Of a stretch of 64,000 nt of DNA, positions 1 through 12,300 are shown piece after piece. This DNA comes from Meghimatium bilineatum (lineage: Eukaryota; Mollusca; Gastropoda; Stylommatophora; Philomycidae): NCBI GenBank assembly GCA_034231615.1, contig CM067307.1, positions 5,442,647-5,506,646 on the forward strand, read 5' to 3'. Each line of letters starts with the position of its first letter. The first letter of the stretch is position 1. Made by a program: the position numbers and the translations under genes. Below the pieces are notes generated by a model, which saw nothing but the letters and a program-made list of their open reading frames with translations, was not told where the DNA came from and did no database searches.

Positions 1-171
1 CATGGCCATGCGCTCCACTAAGTTAGCCATGTAAGTTAGAGGAATGAGAAAACTCATTGGTAGCAGCTAAGCGTTAAGAACATGCCATATTTAGTTAGCT
101 ATAGCCATTATTCTTCATCCTCACACCATTCACCATGTTCTTGTCAAACTTCATTTTATTTCCTGTTTTAG

Positions 172-316
172 AAAAAGTCAGAGGCCTCGGATGAGGAAAT
201 CACTTCCAAAAAACAGAGTCAAGCTTCAAAAGAGTTTTATCTCCCCATGTCACACAGAGTAGAAAACTTTGTAGATATATATTCAACATATGTAAGATAT
301 TCTCTTCATTTTTTGT
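172..316 (+). CDS. GPR107: GPR107-like exon a (lumenal domain)
   Basis: The acceptor is tttcctgttttag/AAAAAG. The exon reads [15 protein letters not shown] and ends YSLHFL, phase 1. The donor at 317 is the weak gtgtca; I chose it because YSLHFL joined to [12 protein letters not shown] aligns without gaps to the human family at the same point. The earlier gt at 259 would drop about 19 residues; the gt at 315 breaks frame. The following intron (317-2179) holds a short 20-bp-class array, a LINE carboxyl fragment (1427-1870) and an 18-bp triplet repeat. I recognise nothing else in it. Confidence 0.8.
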
Positions 317-3300
317 GTGTCATCCAACAATATTTGTGTACTTGTCAATGGTATATGTGTACTTGTCAATGGTATATGTGTGTATTTGTCAATGGTATAT
401 GTGTGTACTTGTCAATGATATATGTGTATTGAGAAAACTTTTGTATTGGTTTACTACATCTTTCATTTAGTTGCAACACTCCTTTGGGATCATAACCTGT
501 CATTCCTATGGGTAGGAATTATATCCTGTTCTGTCATTTTTGTTTGTTTTGCTGTATAGATATTGGTTGTGTTCTGTCCATTTATGAAACTGAGACAAGA
601 TGTGACAATGAGGATTTTTTCACAGGTGACAGGTTGTCAGTCTATCCCCCCAACTTCCTTAGTCATCTACTACATGCCTGGAAAAAAGACACGCCACCAT
701 AATTTTTGCACCCTGTATTAGTAGTCGGGGCCCTGTTTACCACACAAGCATTTCTGTCAATTTTCTGTTTGTTGAGTTTTATAGATATTGGTTGTAGTAT
801 TTCATTTTGTGTTTCACCTCTGAACTTTTAGTTTTTACTCTTCTGATGTGCATCATTATTTAACTCTGTCATGTGAATATGGACAATGTATCTCCTACTT
901 GCCATTTTATGAATGTTTTTTTGATAAAGGTCTTTTAGTCAAAACATTGATTTTTGTTTGTTATCGTGTGTTGCCAGTGATTAACACAACTTAATCACCC
1001 TGTTTCCTAGTTTTGTTGTTTGTATTTGTTTAAAATTTAAGTTTTGTTGTTGTGGAGACATGACATGTTATCTGGTCGTGTTGCGTGATAGGTTGCTGGT
1101 GCGCCTCTCGGCCTAGTATATCCAACATCAGCATTTGTGTTTGCTTGAATAGGACTGTGATCCTGCTCGATGTAGGGGATGACTCTACCAATCTTAGTGT
1201 CCAGCCTCTGTTGACTTGACTAAACCCCATCTCCACTTCAAGGAGTTGTCCTTAATGAGAAAATATTTGAGTAAATTGTTGTTAGCTTGTTCTCTTTTCT
1301 ACCCAGCTGAAAATAGGTAACTCAATTTAAGTTAGTGGCAAACTTTAGGGTTGTTGGTAGAACCACCATACAGGTGCTGCATTGTTGATACTTTGAGCAG
1401 CTTGAAAGTAGCCATATCATCACATTGTGGAATCCCTGCAGTTCAGAAAAGCAGATCAACTGACCACAGATGGAGCTGCTGATGATCAACAATATGTGCC
1501 AATAACATACCATCAAAAGAAACAGATGATCAGGGCAATTAGAGAGCCAACTCCAACACAAGGTGACTACCAAATTATGAACAGAACAAGGTTATCATTC
1601 TATTCCTCAGAACAGGACACAACCAACTTACCAGCCATATGTATACAAAGTTTACAATTGGCACCACCGCCATGTGTAGAGGCCCCCTCAGACAGCAGAA
1701 TTCTTCGAGGATGCCCAGAATATGACATGCTAAGTCAAACACACTGGCCCAGAGAAACAGAAATGGAAGATGATAAATTCTATGGACCTCTGTACTAATT
1801 ACACAGCATAGTAAAGTTTATAGAAGAGAAAAAACTTCAAATATAAGTACATTCCAGGCAAACAAAAGAAGAACATTTAAACACCTATAACAATGCTTTG
1901 AGTCAGTGAATTTGATTTGAACAAATTGACACTTTTTTTGTGTGTAGGATTATATTTGGAATAATGGTGGTTTTGATACTCATAGTTAAAAAAATTCTGA
2001 TGATAGTATTGGGAATGTGCATTTGATGATGGAGATATTGGTGGGGTTTATTTATTTATAGTTTTGATGGAGTTGATGTTAATAATTGTGTTGATGTTAA
2101 TAATTGTGTTGATGTTAATAATTGTGTTGATGTTAATGATGGATGTGTATAATTTGGTTTATATTCTCTTAGTTCCTAGTACACATAAAAACAGCCCAGG
2201 AGGAAGGATTGTATAACTTGTTTTTTCACAACTGCCGCTCCAAGAAGAACCATGTGAACTTAGTAGTAAGTATATGTTTAGACAGTTGACTAAAGCGATG
2301 TCAATCAACTTTTAAAGGATATTTGTGTGTGTTCTTTCTCAAACTCCATCTGGGTCTCTTGTAGTGGAGGCGATAGTCCTACTAGATTTCCAGCATTTTT
2401 TTTGTGTTGTCCAGAGAACTTCAATGCGTTGTGCCGCCGTTTTATTTGGGCAATGGCTTGACACATGATTGGGGCGATGGTAACTAATACGTTCAGTGTT
2501 TTTACCAACTCCACTGATTGATGGACGTTCATAACCATATCATTGGTAGGCCAGCTGTACATTAGCAATGTGTGTATGACCATATCACAAGTAGGCCAGC
2601 TGTACATTAGCAATGTGTTTATAACCATTTCACTAGTAGGCCAGCTGTACATTAGCAATGTGTGTATGACCATATCACAAGTAGGCCAGCTGTACATTAG
2701 CAATGTGTTTATAACCATTTCACTAGTAGGCCAGCTGTACATTAGCAATGTGTGTATGACCATATCACAAGTAGGCCAACTGTACATTAGCAATGTGTTT
2801 ATAACCATTTCACTAGTAGGCCAGTTCTTAGTTAATCATCAGATTGTCATCATTGCACACAAGTTACATCTTGTGAGTGCTCTAATCTCCCCTTGAGTAT
2901 GTCAGAAATTACATGACTGATGGTACCATCTTTCAGGCAGTTGATGAACATTCTGCTATGCTCCTAATGAAACTAATTCCTGGTGACACCACATTTAAAA
3001 CCCAGCTTCTTTATTCTGGATATGAAAAGAAATCATCACATTTTGTTTGTTTGTGCTGTTTGTCGTAAGGAGTTAGGCATGTTAACCTGGTGCATTACTC
3101 TGCTGCTTTGTACAATAGCAAAACTCTGCAGCTGACCTCCTATTTTCTGTGCAAGATATTCACACTCCTCTTAGGTTTTATACACACTAAAAATCTAGCA
3201 ATGTTTTTTCTTCAGGTGCAGATCATACAGGACAACAATGGGAATTACTTGTCTGCAGATGAGATGCCAATTCCAGCATTATACTTTCTGTTTAGTGTTG

Positions 3301-6300
3301 TTTTCTTCATACTAACCATTATTTGGTTCTCTGTACTTCGAAGAGCAAAGTAAGTGTTGAGATATACTTGTACTTTCTGATATATTTTTTATATTTTGTT
3401 GTGCATATTTTGAAGAATTGAGGGGATTATAAATAAGGTAAACAATACTAGAGAATAGACTTGGAATATAGTAGACTACTCAGGTTTAGATCACTATCAT
3501 ACTCAAAACAGTTTTATGGGTTCTATTTTGGAAACTTACAGCAGATTCTGATGTTTCTGACCACAACTTATAGGTAGAGTGAAAATGGGATATCTGTATG
3601 GGTTGCAGTCTCTTCCTGAAATGGATTCAGGCCCATAGATATCTTCAGTAAAGAAGGGGGTTTACCACTCTTTTTGGCTTGCTTACTTGAACTACGTCAT
3701 GTTTTGATTTTCTAAGACAGCGTAGGACATATGTAGGTCGGCTCACTTTCTAAAATTATTTGTAGAGAGTGAAAGGAGGAGAGAAAAGGGAAGAGAAAAT
3801 CCTTGATTTGATAACATCAAGGAATGATCTGGGCATGATTTTTCTACACTCCTCCGAATAATTTCTCTACACTCCTCTGAATGGCTGAGGATAGAGTTGT
3901 TTGTAGAGATTTTTCTGCTGATTTATCCATTCTGGCAACCCTGCGAACCTAATGGCCTTATATGTTGTACTCCCCTTATCTACAAGCATTTTAGGCAATA
4001 CTTACATTTTACACCTCAAACATGACATCTCAAACCACAGATGATAGCATCTGAAATACTTCTCTGAGAACCCGTCTTCCCTGGCAATGTTCTGACACAC
4101 ATTGAGACAACTTTGCAATACTAAATTTACAACATGGTTAGTCTGTATGACTTGTTCTCTATGACAATAAACATTACAAAGACTGTGGTCAAGGATCTAC
4201 AGCACCAACAAGCATCACAATAAATGGCAACTTTATAAAGTAAGTTGACCAATTTGTATTACATAAGCTTCAATTCTGTTCTCTATCTATCTCTCTGATA
4301 ATCAACTTGAAATTTCATGTCGTTTTCTTCAAGGAGGATGAAGTAGGTTGTGCTGCTGGTTTACAACAGAGCTATATTATTTGCGCTTTCTGACCCAGAA
4401 TAGGATGTAACAAATTTGACCCAGAACTTCCGATTTCAACATGACCTAAGTTCCACAATTAAATCCACCATTTTCTGTGAAGGATGGTGAAGATAATTGA
4501 AGGGTAAAATTTACCCTTAGGAAATGAAGCCACCACATTTGGTCCACTGTCCAAAGTGGGAAAAACAAAAGCTAAAACTAGATACAAAGATACAGATCTA
4601 TCAAGAGTGTGTGTTGTCCATACTATATTATGGCTCAGAAGCATGGACCGTTTGCTCAAAACATTCAGTTGGCTCTCATTCTTTTCTGAATGCGCCAGCT
4701 GCTCAACTGCCTACTTTACTTCTCAGACACAGTGCTAGAAGACACAGAAAGAGCTCAGCAGCAGTATTTGTCAAATGTAGTCACATTGTTTACTGTCTAT
4801 AAAAACTGTCCATACTGAATTATTTCCATAGGTAGTGTTGTATGAAAGCTGCGAGTGGTTTGCAGTGATAAAAGCTGCATACTCTTGCTGTCACCCACAT
4901 CTTGTTCAGGGTTGGTTTCTGACAACAAACCCAGTCCTTACAGAGACTCAAACCGTTACCTCATGCGTATAAGACCAACGCACTAGCCCTCAACCATGTG
5001 TCACACTACATTTTAACTACCAGTGATTATTTTTGTTTTCTGTATTGTTGCGTTACCTTACAGCACATAATAATGAACATCATTGCTTACAGTCGATAAG
5101 ATAATATTATGTTTTATCTTTAGAGAGGGAGTCTACAAAATCCATTACCTGATGCTGGTTGTAGTCTTCTTCAGATGCTTTTCTGATCTTTTTCATGGGG
5201 TAAGTTCATTTGGGCAACATATGTACAAGTGTCTTTACCTGTCAGCTAGTATACATTTCTGTATTTTGTATAGAGAATGCTCAGGTTTTTATTGAGTAAG
5301 CTATATTGCCTTCAGTATTTTCCTGTTATTCCAAGTAGCATATATGGCTCCCAGTGTATCTCTATACATCTCTGTTTGCTGTCAAGACATGGTTGCCTAG
5401 TTGATAGTGAGCTTGCTTGCTATCACCGGGTTACAGCATGCCAGGTTTGAAACCACGTCCAGACACAAGGATTTCTCGTCTGACACCACCACTTCTCCAG
5501 TTGACCCAGCTGTGAATGGGTACCTGACACATGAATTGGGATATGGTAAAACCAGTAAGGAAGGGAACTGGCCACCCCACATAATAGTTGCTGCTGCTTT
5601 GTACATGAAGAATTATTTTCATCCGCAATGACATGCTTGTGCCATGTGACCTACCTGCCTATGCTGCTGTCAGACATCAGATAATGGCTCAGGGTGTATC
5701 TCTTAATACATCAGTGTTTTGTAGTGCTGTCTCAGTAAGTCAATGTCTTAGTTTCTCTTGTCATTATTCTTTAAACTGATTCTTTGTGGCAGCTTCTTTT
5801 TCTCTTCTTTGTTATTTCCTATCTGAGAGTTTAATCTGCTATTCTTTGGCTGTTTCCTATCTGAGAGTTTACTGTGTTATTCTTTGGCTATTTGGTTCCA
5901 TGAAATTACTGTCTTTATTTTCAGTATTTGTTCTCAACAAACTAATTCTATCTATCTATTCACTAAAATATAATAAAATGTGTTTATTTATTATTATTAT
6001 TATTATCTAAGTTTCCCTGAGTGAACTTTTCTTGGTCAAAGCTGGAAGAAGTAGAGTAGAAGAAAGAAGATCATGGGAAAACAACATGAAGGACTGGACA
6101 GGATCAGATTTTTCCACACTCGTCCATATCATTGAAGATAGGACTCTCTTGATGCATCCAATGTGCTTATGACCATAGCAGGTTACGGGCTTATAGATAG
6201 ATAGATCTAATTTTGTTATGACCTGCTTATGTTATCATTACTAATCCCGTTATGTGCATGAATGTTATGATTGTTGGGCCACTGATGCCTGTTTTCATAT

Positions 6301-9300
6301 TTCAGGTGAACATGCATATGATTCAACTGTCTGGGATTCATGTGGATGCCTGGGCTATATTGTGGTATATTGTTTATTTGTAAGTACATAATTCATTAGT
6401 TTAATTACAGACTGGGTATGTAATTATTGACCATTATGACTGGTACCACTTTTTTGTGAACATGCATGACGCCTTTTTCTGCATCCAATACTCCCTCTAA
6501 TGTGTGCGGTAGCATAACTTGATGATGATAGAGATTTATCAGTACTTCCGTAACATCTTGACTTATGATGATCTGAATAATTTCTGGAGTATTTATTGAT
6601 AATTTGGTGATAATGATAATTTGGCCAACACAATCTCCTCATACAGAATGCGAGGAGCTGTGATGTTTGTAACAGTACTGTTGATTGGTGCAGGTTGGGT
6701 TTTCATCAAACATGTCTTCACTGACAGAGAAAAGAAACTCTTCCTTATTGTCATACCTCTTCAGGTAAGTGTATCGTGGTAATGTAATTTCATGGTAAAT
6801 TTTGTTAATGTTTCTTGATAGTAAACTTTGTTAATGTAACTTGATGGTAAACTTTGTTAATGTTTCTTGATGGTAAACTTTGTTAATGTTTCTTGATGGT
6901 GAACTTTGTTAATGTAACTTGATGGTAAACTTTTTTAATGTAACTTGATGGTAAACTTGTTTAATGTTACTTTATTGTAAATTTTATTAATGTAGTTTTT
7001 TGATGAAGTTTGTCAATATTTAAATTTTCATATTTGTTTAAATGTTGCATGTTGAAATGTGTTAATGGTGTGCACTGGTAGACTGTGTTCATGTTGAATG
7101 TTAGTGAAGCCTACCGTGTTATTTCATCATTACTTTCTATGACCCCCAATATCTCCCATGTTATTTCATCATTACTTTCTATAACCCCCAATATCTCCCA
7201 TGTTATTTCATCATTACTTTCTATGACTGCCATACCTTCCACGTTATTTCATCATTGATTTCTATAACCCCCAATACCTTCCAAGTTATTTAATCATTGA
7301 TTTCTATAACCCCCAATACCTTCCACGTTATTTCATCTTTGATTTCTATAACCCCCAATACCTTCCACATTATTTCATCATTCATTTCTATAACCCCCCA
7401 ATACCTTCCACATTATTTTGTCATGACCATATATCACCACAAAACACTTGCACATTACCTCACCAACTCCAACTATATCTGTATGTGTGTGTGTATCTTG
7501 TATCTGGACAGATCCTCATGAATGTGGCTTGGGTGATCATGGAAGAGAGTGAAGAAGGCTACTCATCCTACAACACATGGCACACAATTTTCATCGGTGT
7601 CGACCTTCTGTGTTGCTTTGCTATTCTCTTTCCTGTAATATGGTAAGTTTTTATTGTTGACAGTTGACTATACACAAGGACCTTCTGTGGGAAAGTGCTT
7701 CAGTTATGTGCCTCGTGTTCATGAAGCTGTGAGCTGGACTCCAGTGTTTGGTACACAAGTGCAGTTTTTGAAGGTGTGAGCTGGACTCCAGGTGTTTGGT
7801 ACACAGGTGCAGTTTTTGAAGGTGTGAGCTGGACTCTAGTGTTTGGTACACAGGTGCAGTTTTTGAAGGTGTGAGCTGGACTCCAGTGTTCAGCTTAGTC
7901 TTTAGGTTAATGCCATTTCTGCGCCAAACATTTGCATACAATCTGTAGAAAGCACTGCATGCCTTCGCCATCGTTGTATACACTTCACCATTTAAGTATA
8001 CACTATTTAAGATAATAGATAATGGTGAGCAACTGTAGTCAAGCCAATAGCTACCCAGACAGCAGCAAAAAACTTCAAGTAGTGATGACTGTCTCCACAA
8101 TTCAGAACTAAAAGGTTAGTGTGCTGTGCGAGGGAGCAATGCTGATAACCAGGTTGTAGCATACACAAGACTAGTCTACTAGCAAGATGGTTATGGACAT
8201 CCATAGTTCTGAAGAATTAATATTAATTTAATTTATACATAATTATATATATAATAATAAGATTCATAACTGGTTATGGTCATAGAAGTGTCAAGTTGGA
8301 GACATCAACACAAAAAGACCTCCAAATACTTGTCTTCGTCCATGTGGACGAGTATAAAAATCAAGCCAAGACCTTAACTTGATGTGAATCAAGGATTTTC
8401 TCACCTTTTCTCCTTCCACCTTTAACCGTTTCTTGCACAAAATTTTAGGATGCGAGTCGTGTCTCATTACATATCCAAACTAAACAAGTTGACATTGTTT
8501 CAGCACAATTGGCAACACGGCCATGTGTACATGTGGACAGGCAGCACAGAGTGCCAAACATATACTTCAAGAGTGTTCTGAGCACGAAACGCTGAGGCAG
8601 ACATATTGGCCAGAGGAAACAACACTGGAATCAAAACTCTATGGGACACTGTATGAACTACAAAAGACAGTGAGTTTTATTAAGGAGACAGAATTACAGA
8701 TATAGACATGTTTCAAGTGAACGAAAGAAGAAGTTTCAGCACAATTTAAACATTCCATCATCTAAGTTGAATGTGTCAAGACATTAGTGAAAGGAAATAT
8801 GTGACTGTAGATCTCCATTCTTTGGACTATCCTGCTGAAAATCCAGTAGGACCATTCTTTTACTATAAGAGAGATTCCATTGGGAGTATTCAGTACCAAC
8901 ACTTAAAGATAGATATTAGTTTACTTGAGAGAATTGTTGGTTGTTGAACCAGTGATTCATGTGCTCATGTCCTTGGACCCATATTATTTGCGTGGATTTT
9001 CTACCCAGGCCAGAGCCAGAAAATATCTATCACACACCACCAGAAAGGTAGGCATATATATATGCACTGATCCAAGCCACTGCAGCCAAGATAGGGTTTA
9101 CTTTGCTCATTCCCTGCCACCAATTGCCTACTGGTTATACCGAACTTCTCTATGACCCCAGTCATATAACCAAATGTTCACGTCAAAATGTTTTTCACGA
9201 TCTAAGAGCCATAGGAAAACTGCAGATAGTGCCCCCCCCTTCCAGCTCCATGCCGTATATCTTTGGCTTCTTGACAACCACAGAGTTTGCATAAATACAC

Positions 9301-12300
9301 ATAAATAACAAGGCATTAAAAAAAACAAGCACTGCATAATTGATGCAATGAGATGAGATGCTAAAAAGCTTGCATAAGAAGAAAACTTCAATGTACAGGC
9401 ATATCATCTACTAAGGTTCTCTGTTGCATGGGTGGTTTCTCTAGTGAGCCATTGGTGATACCCATTCCCCATGCAGAGTTGAGAGGTCATTGTAGTTCTT
9501 GAAACAGTATCAGAATATATTTACTCTCAAACTGCAAATAGAAATCTGTAGGAGTATATTAGAATGAATACAGAAGAAGAAGCAGAGAGCCATGTTAATT
9601 GTGAGTGAAATATCATTATGAAAGGTTAATTTTATTTTTGTAATTCCAATCCTTCCAATAAATTATTTTCTGCCAGGTCCATTCGCCATCTCCAAGAGGC
9701 CTCAAAGACAGATGGAAAAGCTGCAATCAATCTGAATAAGTTGAAATTGTTTAGACATTTTTATATTTTGGTGAGTTTCTGTTAGTTTTTGTGTTTGCAC
9801 TCTGTTACCGCTACTAGACTTCGACACTGACATCTTGACACAAGAGAAAGATAATTACTTGCAAGATTTATATTTCGGTGAGTGTCAGTTTGTGTTGTAT
9901 TTACACTAACCCATTTCTAGACTTCTGAGATTTGATTTGTATGCCCCCGCATAAATCACTCATTCAGTCTGTTCTAGTGGACTGATGCCAGAGTTGGACA
10001 ATAACTGGATATGCAGAGATAAATCCAGGATTTTAAATACAGGTGTTACGCATATTTTATACACAGCATAAAACAACATATACGTGAGATAAATTAATTG
10101 CATGGTTGATAGACTCCCGTAGGTAGCAGTCATGGAACAACGGAACATATGGAACAACTACTTCCGGTATGAGGATAGAAGTCAAGGCTGTTACTGCTGT
10201 CCTCAAATGGCTTTCTGGGATATCATTCACCAAAGCAGTTATTGTATCACTCCGTGTATCCTGCTGAAGACAAAGCAGACAGACTTGCATCTGATGGGGA
10301 ACTACGATGGATATGGGGGATGTGCTGAAATTGATGAAACCTCGAGGCTGAGATTTGTGGAATTTATTATTAAATTTGTATTTAAGAGAAGTGACACCTG
10401 CATGGCAGAATCAGAAGTGGGATAAACCAGCAGCCATATTTTTCCATAGCTTTTTTGTACAGATCAATACGATGTTTTAGAATTTATCGATATGTATCTT
10501 GTTATCTATTGTTGAATAAGTAACCTAGCAGGTCTCTTTCGTCCCAATTTAATCATTTTTCCTTGTCAAAATCTCTGTGCCTACAGGAGTTTTGGGAAGG
10601 GCTATATGCCCCACAGTGAGAACCACTAATATAGACAGTGATTGAATCTCATTTACCCTCTTGATATATCAAATACTAGTTTAAAAAGCTTTGAAGTAAC
10701 ATACCTATGTTTGTAACATACCTGTGTTTGTAACATACCTGTGTTTGTAACATACCTGTGTTTGTAACATACCTATGTTTGTAACATACCTATGCTTATT
10801 TGATCAACAGGTGGTAGCATATATTTACTTTACCAGGATTATTGGATACCTGTTACAGGTAAAAGGTTTACAATGTGTGTCATTAATGTTCTTATGTTTT
10901 CATCATTACTGTTTTTATCATGTCCCTTGCACCGGTAATAGCACAATCATATGCATTCTTAGAATCATTGTATGCCTGTGTTTCTCGAGGCCCAAGATAG
11001 GCGCAAAGAATAGCAACACACTGTTACCTCCTGCCATGCATGTCATAGGATGTTTTTGTGGTGGGTTCTACTGTCTTATCTCATAGATAGTCAAAGTAAC
11101 ACAGAAACCATGCTGAAGGTCCAATGTGTCAGACTGAAAGGCACATATATTGCAGCACAGCTGTAAATTATGACACAACACTTTCATTTCTTTGGACTAA
11201 ATCCTGTTAACCCACAAAAATTTAAGATTGACAGAAGAAGAATCATGATACTCATTATGGAAGACTGGATATTATGAGAAAATATTACATCGTTTAATAT
11301 CGTGACTTGCCAAAGTGTTAACAAGATTCCTGATGCTTGAGATAGAAAGTTGTGCAGGTCTGTGATTGCCTATGCCAGTAGAATGGCACTTGATGATCAT
11401 CACAATCAGAATCTCATTACTTTCATTAAAATTACTTTTGAAATTACTGTTGTATTACATCCCTTATTCATCATCATCATGTTCCGTGCCAACTGATGTA
11501 GGCGATCATGAATCTCCAAAGTTTCCTATTGTTAGGATTCGTTGTTGACTTTCTGCCATGCCATAATTATCAGATTATCTAATATTTATTTGTTCACGCT
11601 GTCATCCTCGATCTCTTTTATCTTCTATCTTGCCTGTTGTAACTATGTTCTCCAGACCTCTCTGTCTGACATAAAATGTCTATTAAAAAATCAAGATTGT
11701 CTCTTTCTAGTATTATTAAGTAGCCCCCAATCTCACATTTAACTCTTCCAGCACCTCATCATTAATTTTTCTAGCTGTCCTTGGTACTCTCAGCATTCTT
11801 CTATACAACCGCATCTCTGTTGCCTCTAGTTTTTCCCACTATCCTGCTTATTTATTGTCCAATATTTGCATCCATATGCGCAGGATGGGGAGTTACCAAA
11901 TTCATCATGATGGTAGAGGATAGAGATGTTATGGAGATCTATCTGCACCAAATGTCTCAATTTGACACCGCTACAACCCTGATAGGTTATGGGTTTTATT
12001 ATTATTATTATTTTTTAAAATTACCTTAATTAAATTCTGTTACCTTAACTTCAATTAGAATTCACATTAATATTATTACTTCCATTAATCTGTTACCTTA
12101 ACTTCAATTAATATTCACATTAATATTATTACTTCCATTAATCTGTTTCCTTAACTTCAATTAGAATTCACATTAATATTATTACTTCCATTAATCTGTT
12201 ACCTTAACTTCAATTAATATTCACATTAATATTATTACTTCCATTAATCTGTTACCTTAGCTTCAATTAATATTCACATTAATATTATTACTTCCATTAA

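Noticed and set aside
5397..5634. Three overlapping ORFs of 67-76 codons
   Set aside because: They lie entirely within a tRNA-derived SINE that occurs twice more in the window.
8925..9391. ORFs on both strands around 9.1 kb
   Set aside because: They fall in the family-3 dispersed repeat, which has another copy at 54.7-55.2 kb with different frame breaks.
10775..11086. 103-codon ORF around the micro-exon
   Set aside because: Only 16 central codons match GPR107/108 and are bounded by AG and GT; the rest is intron and a dispersed repeat.
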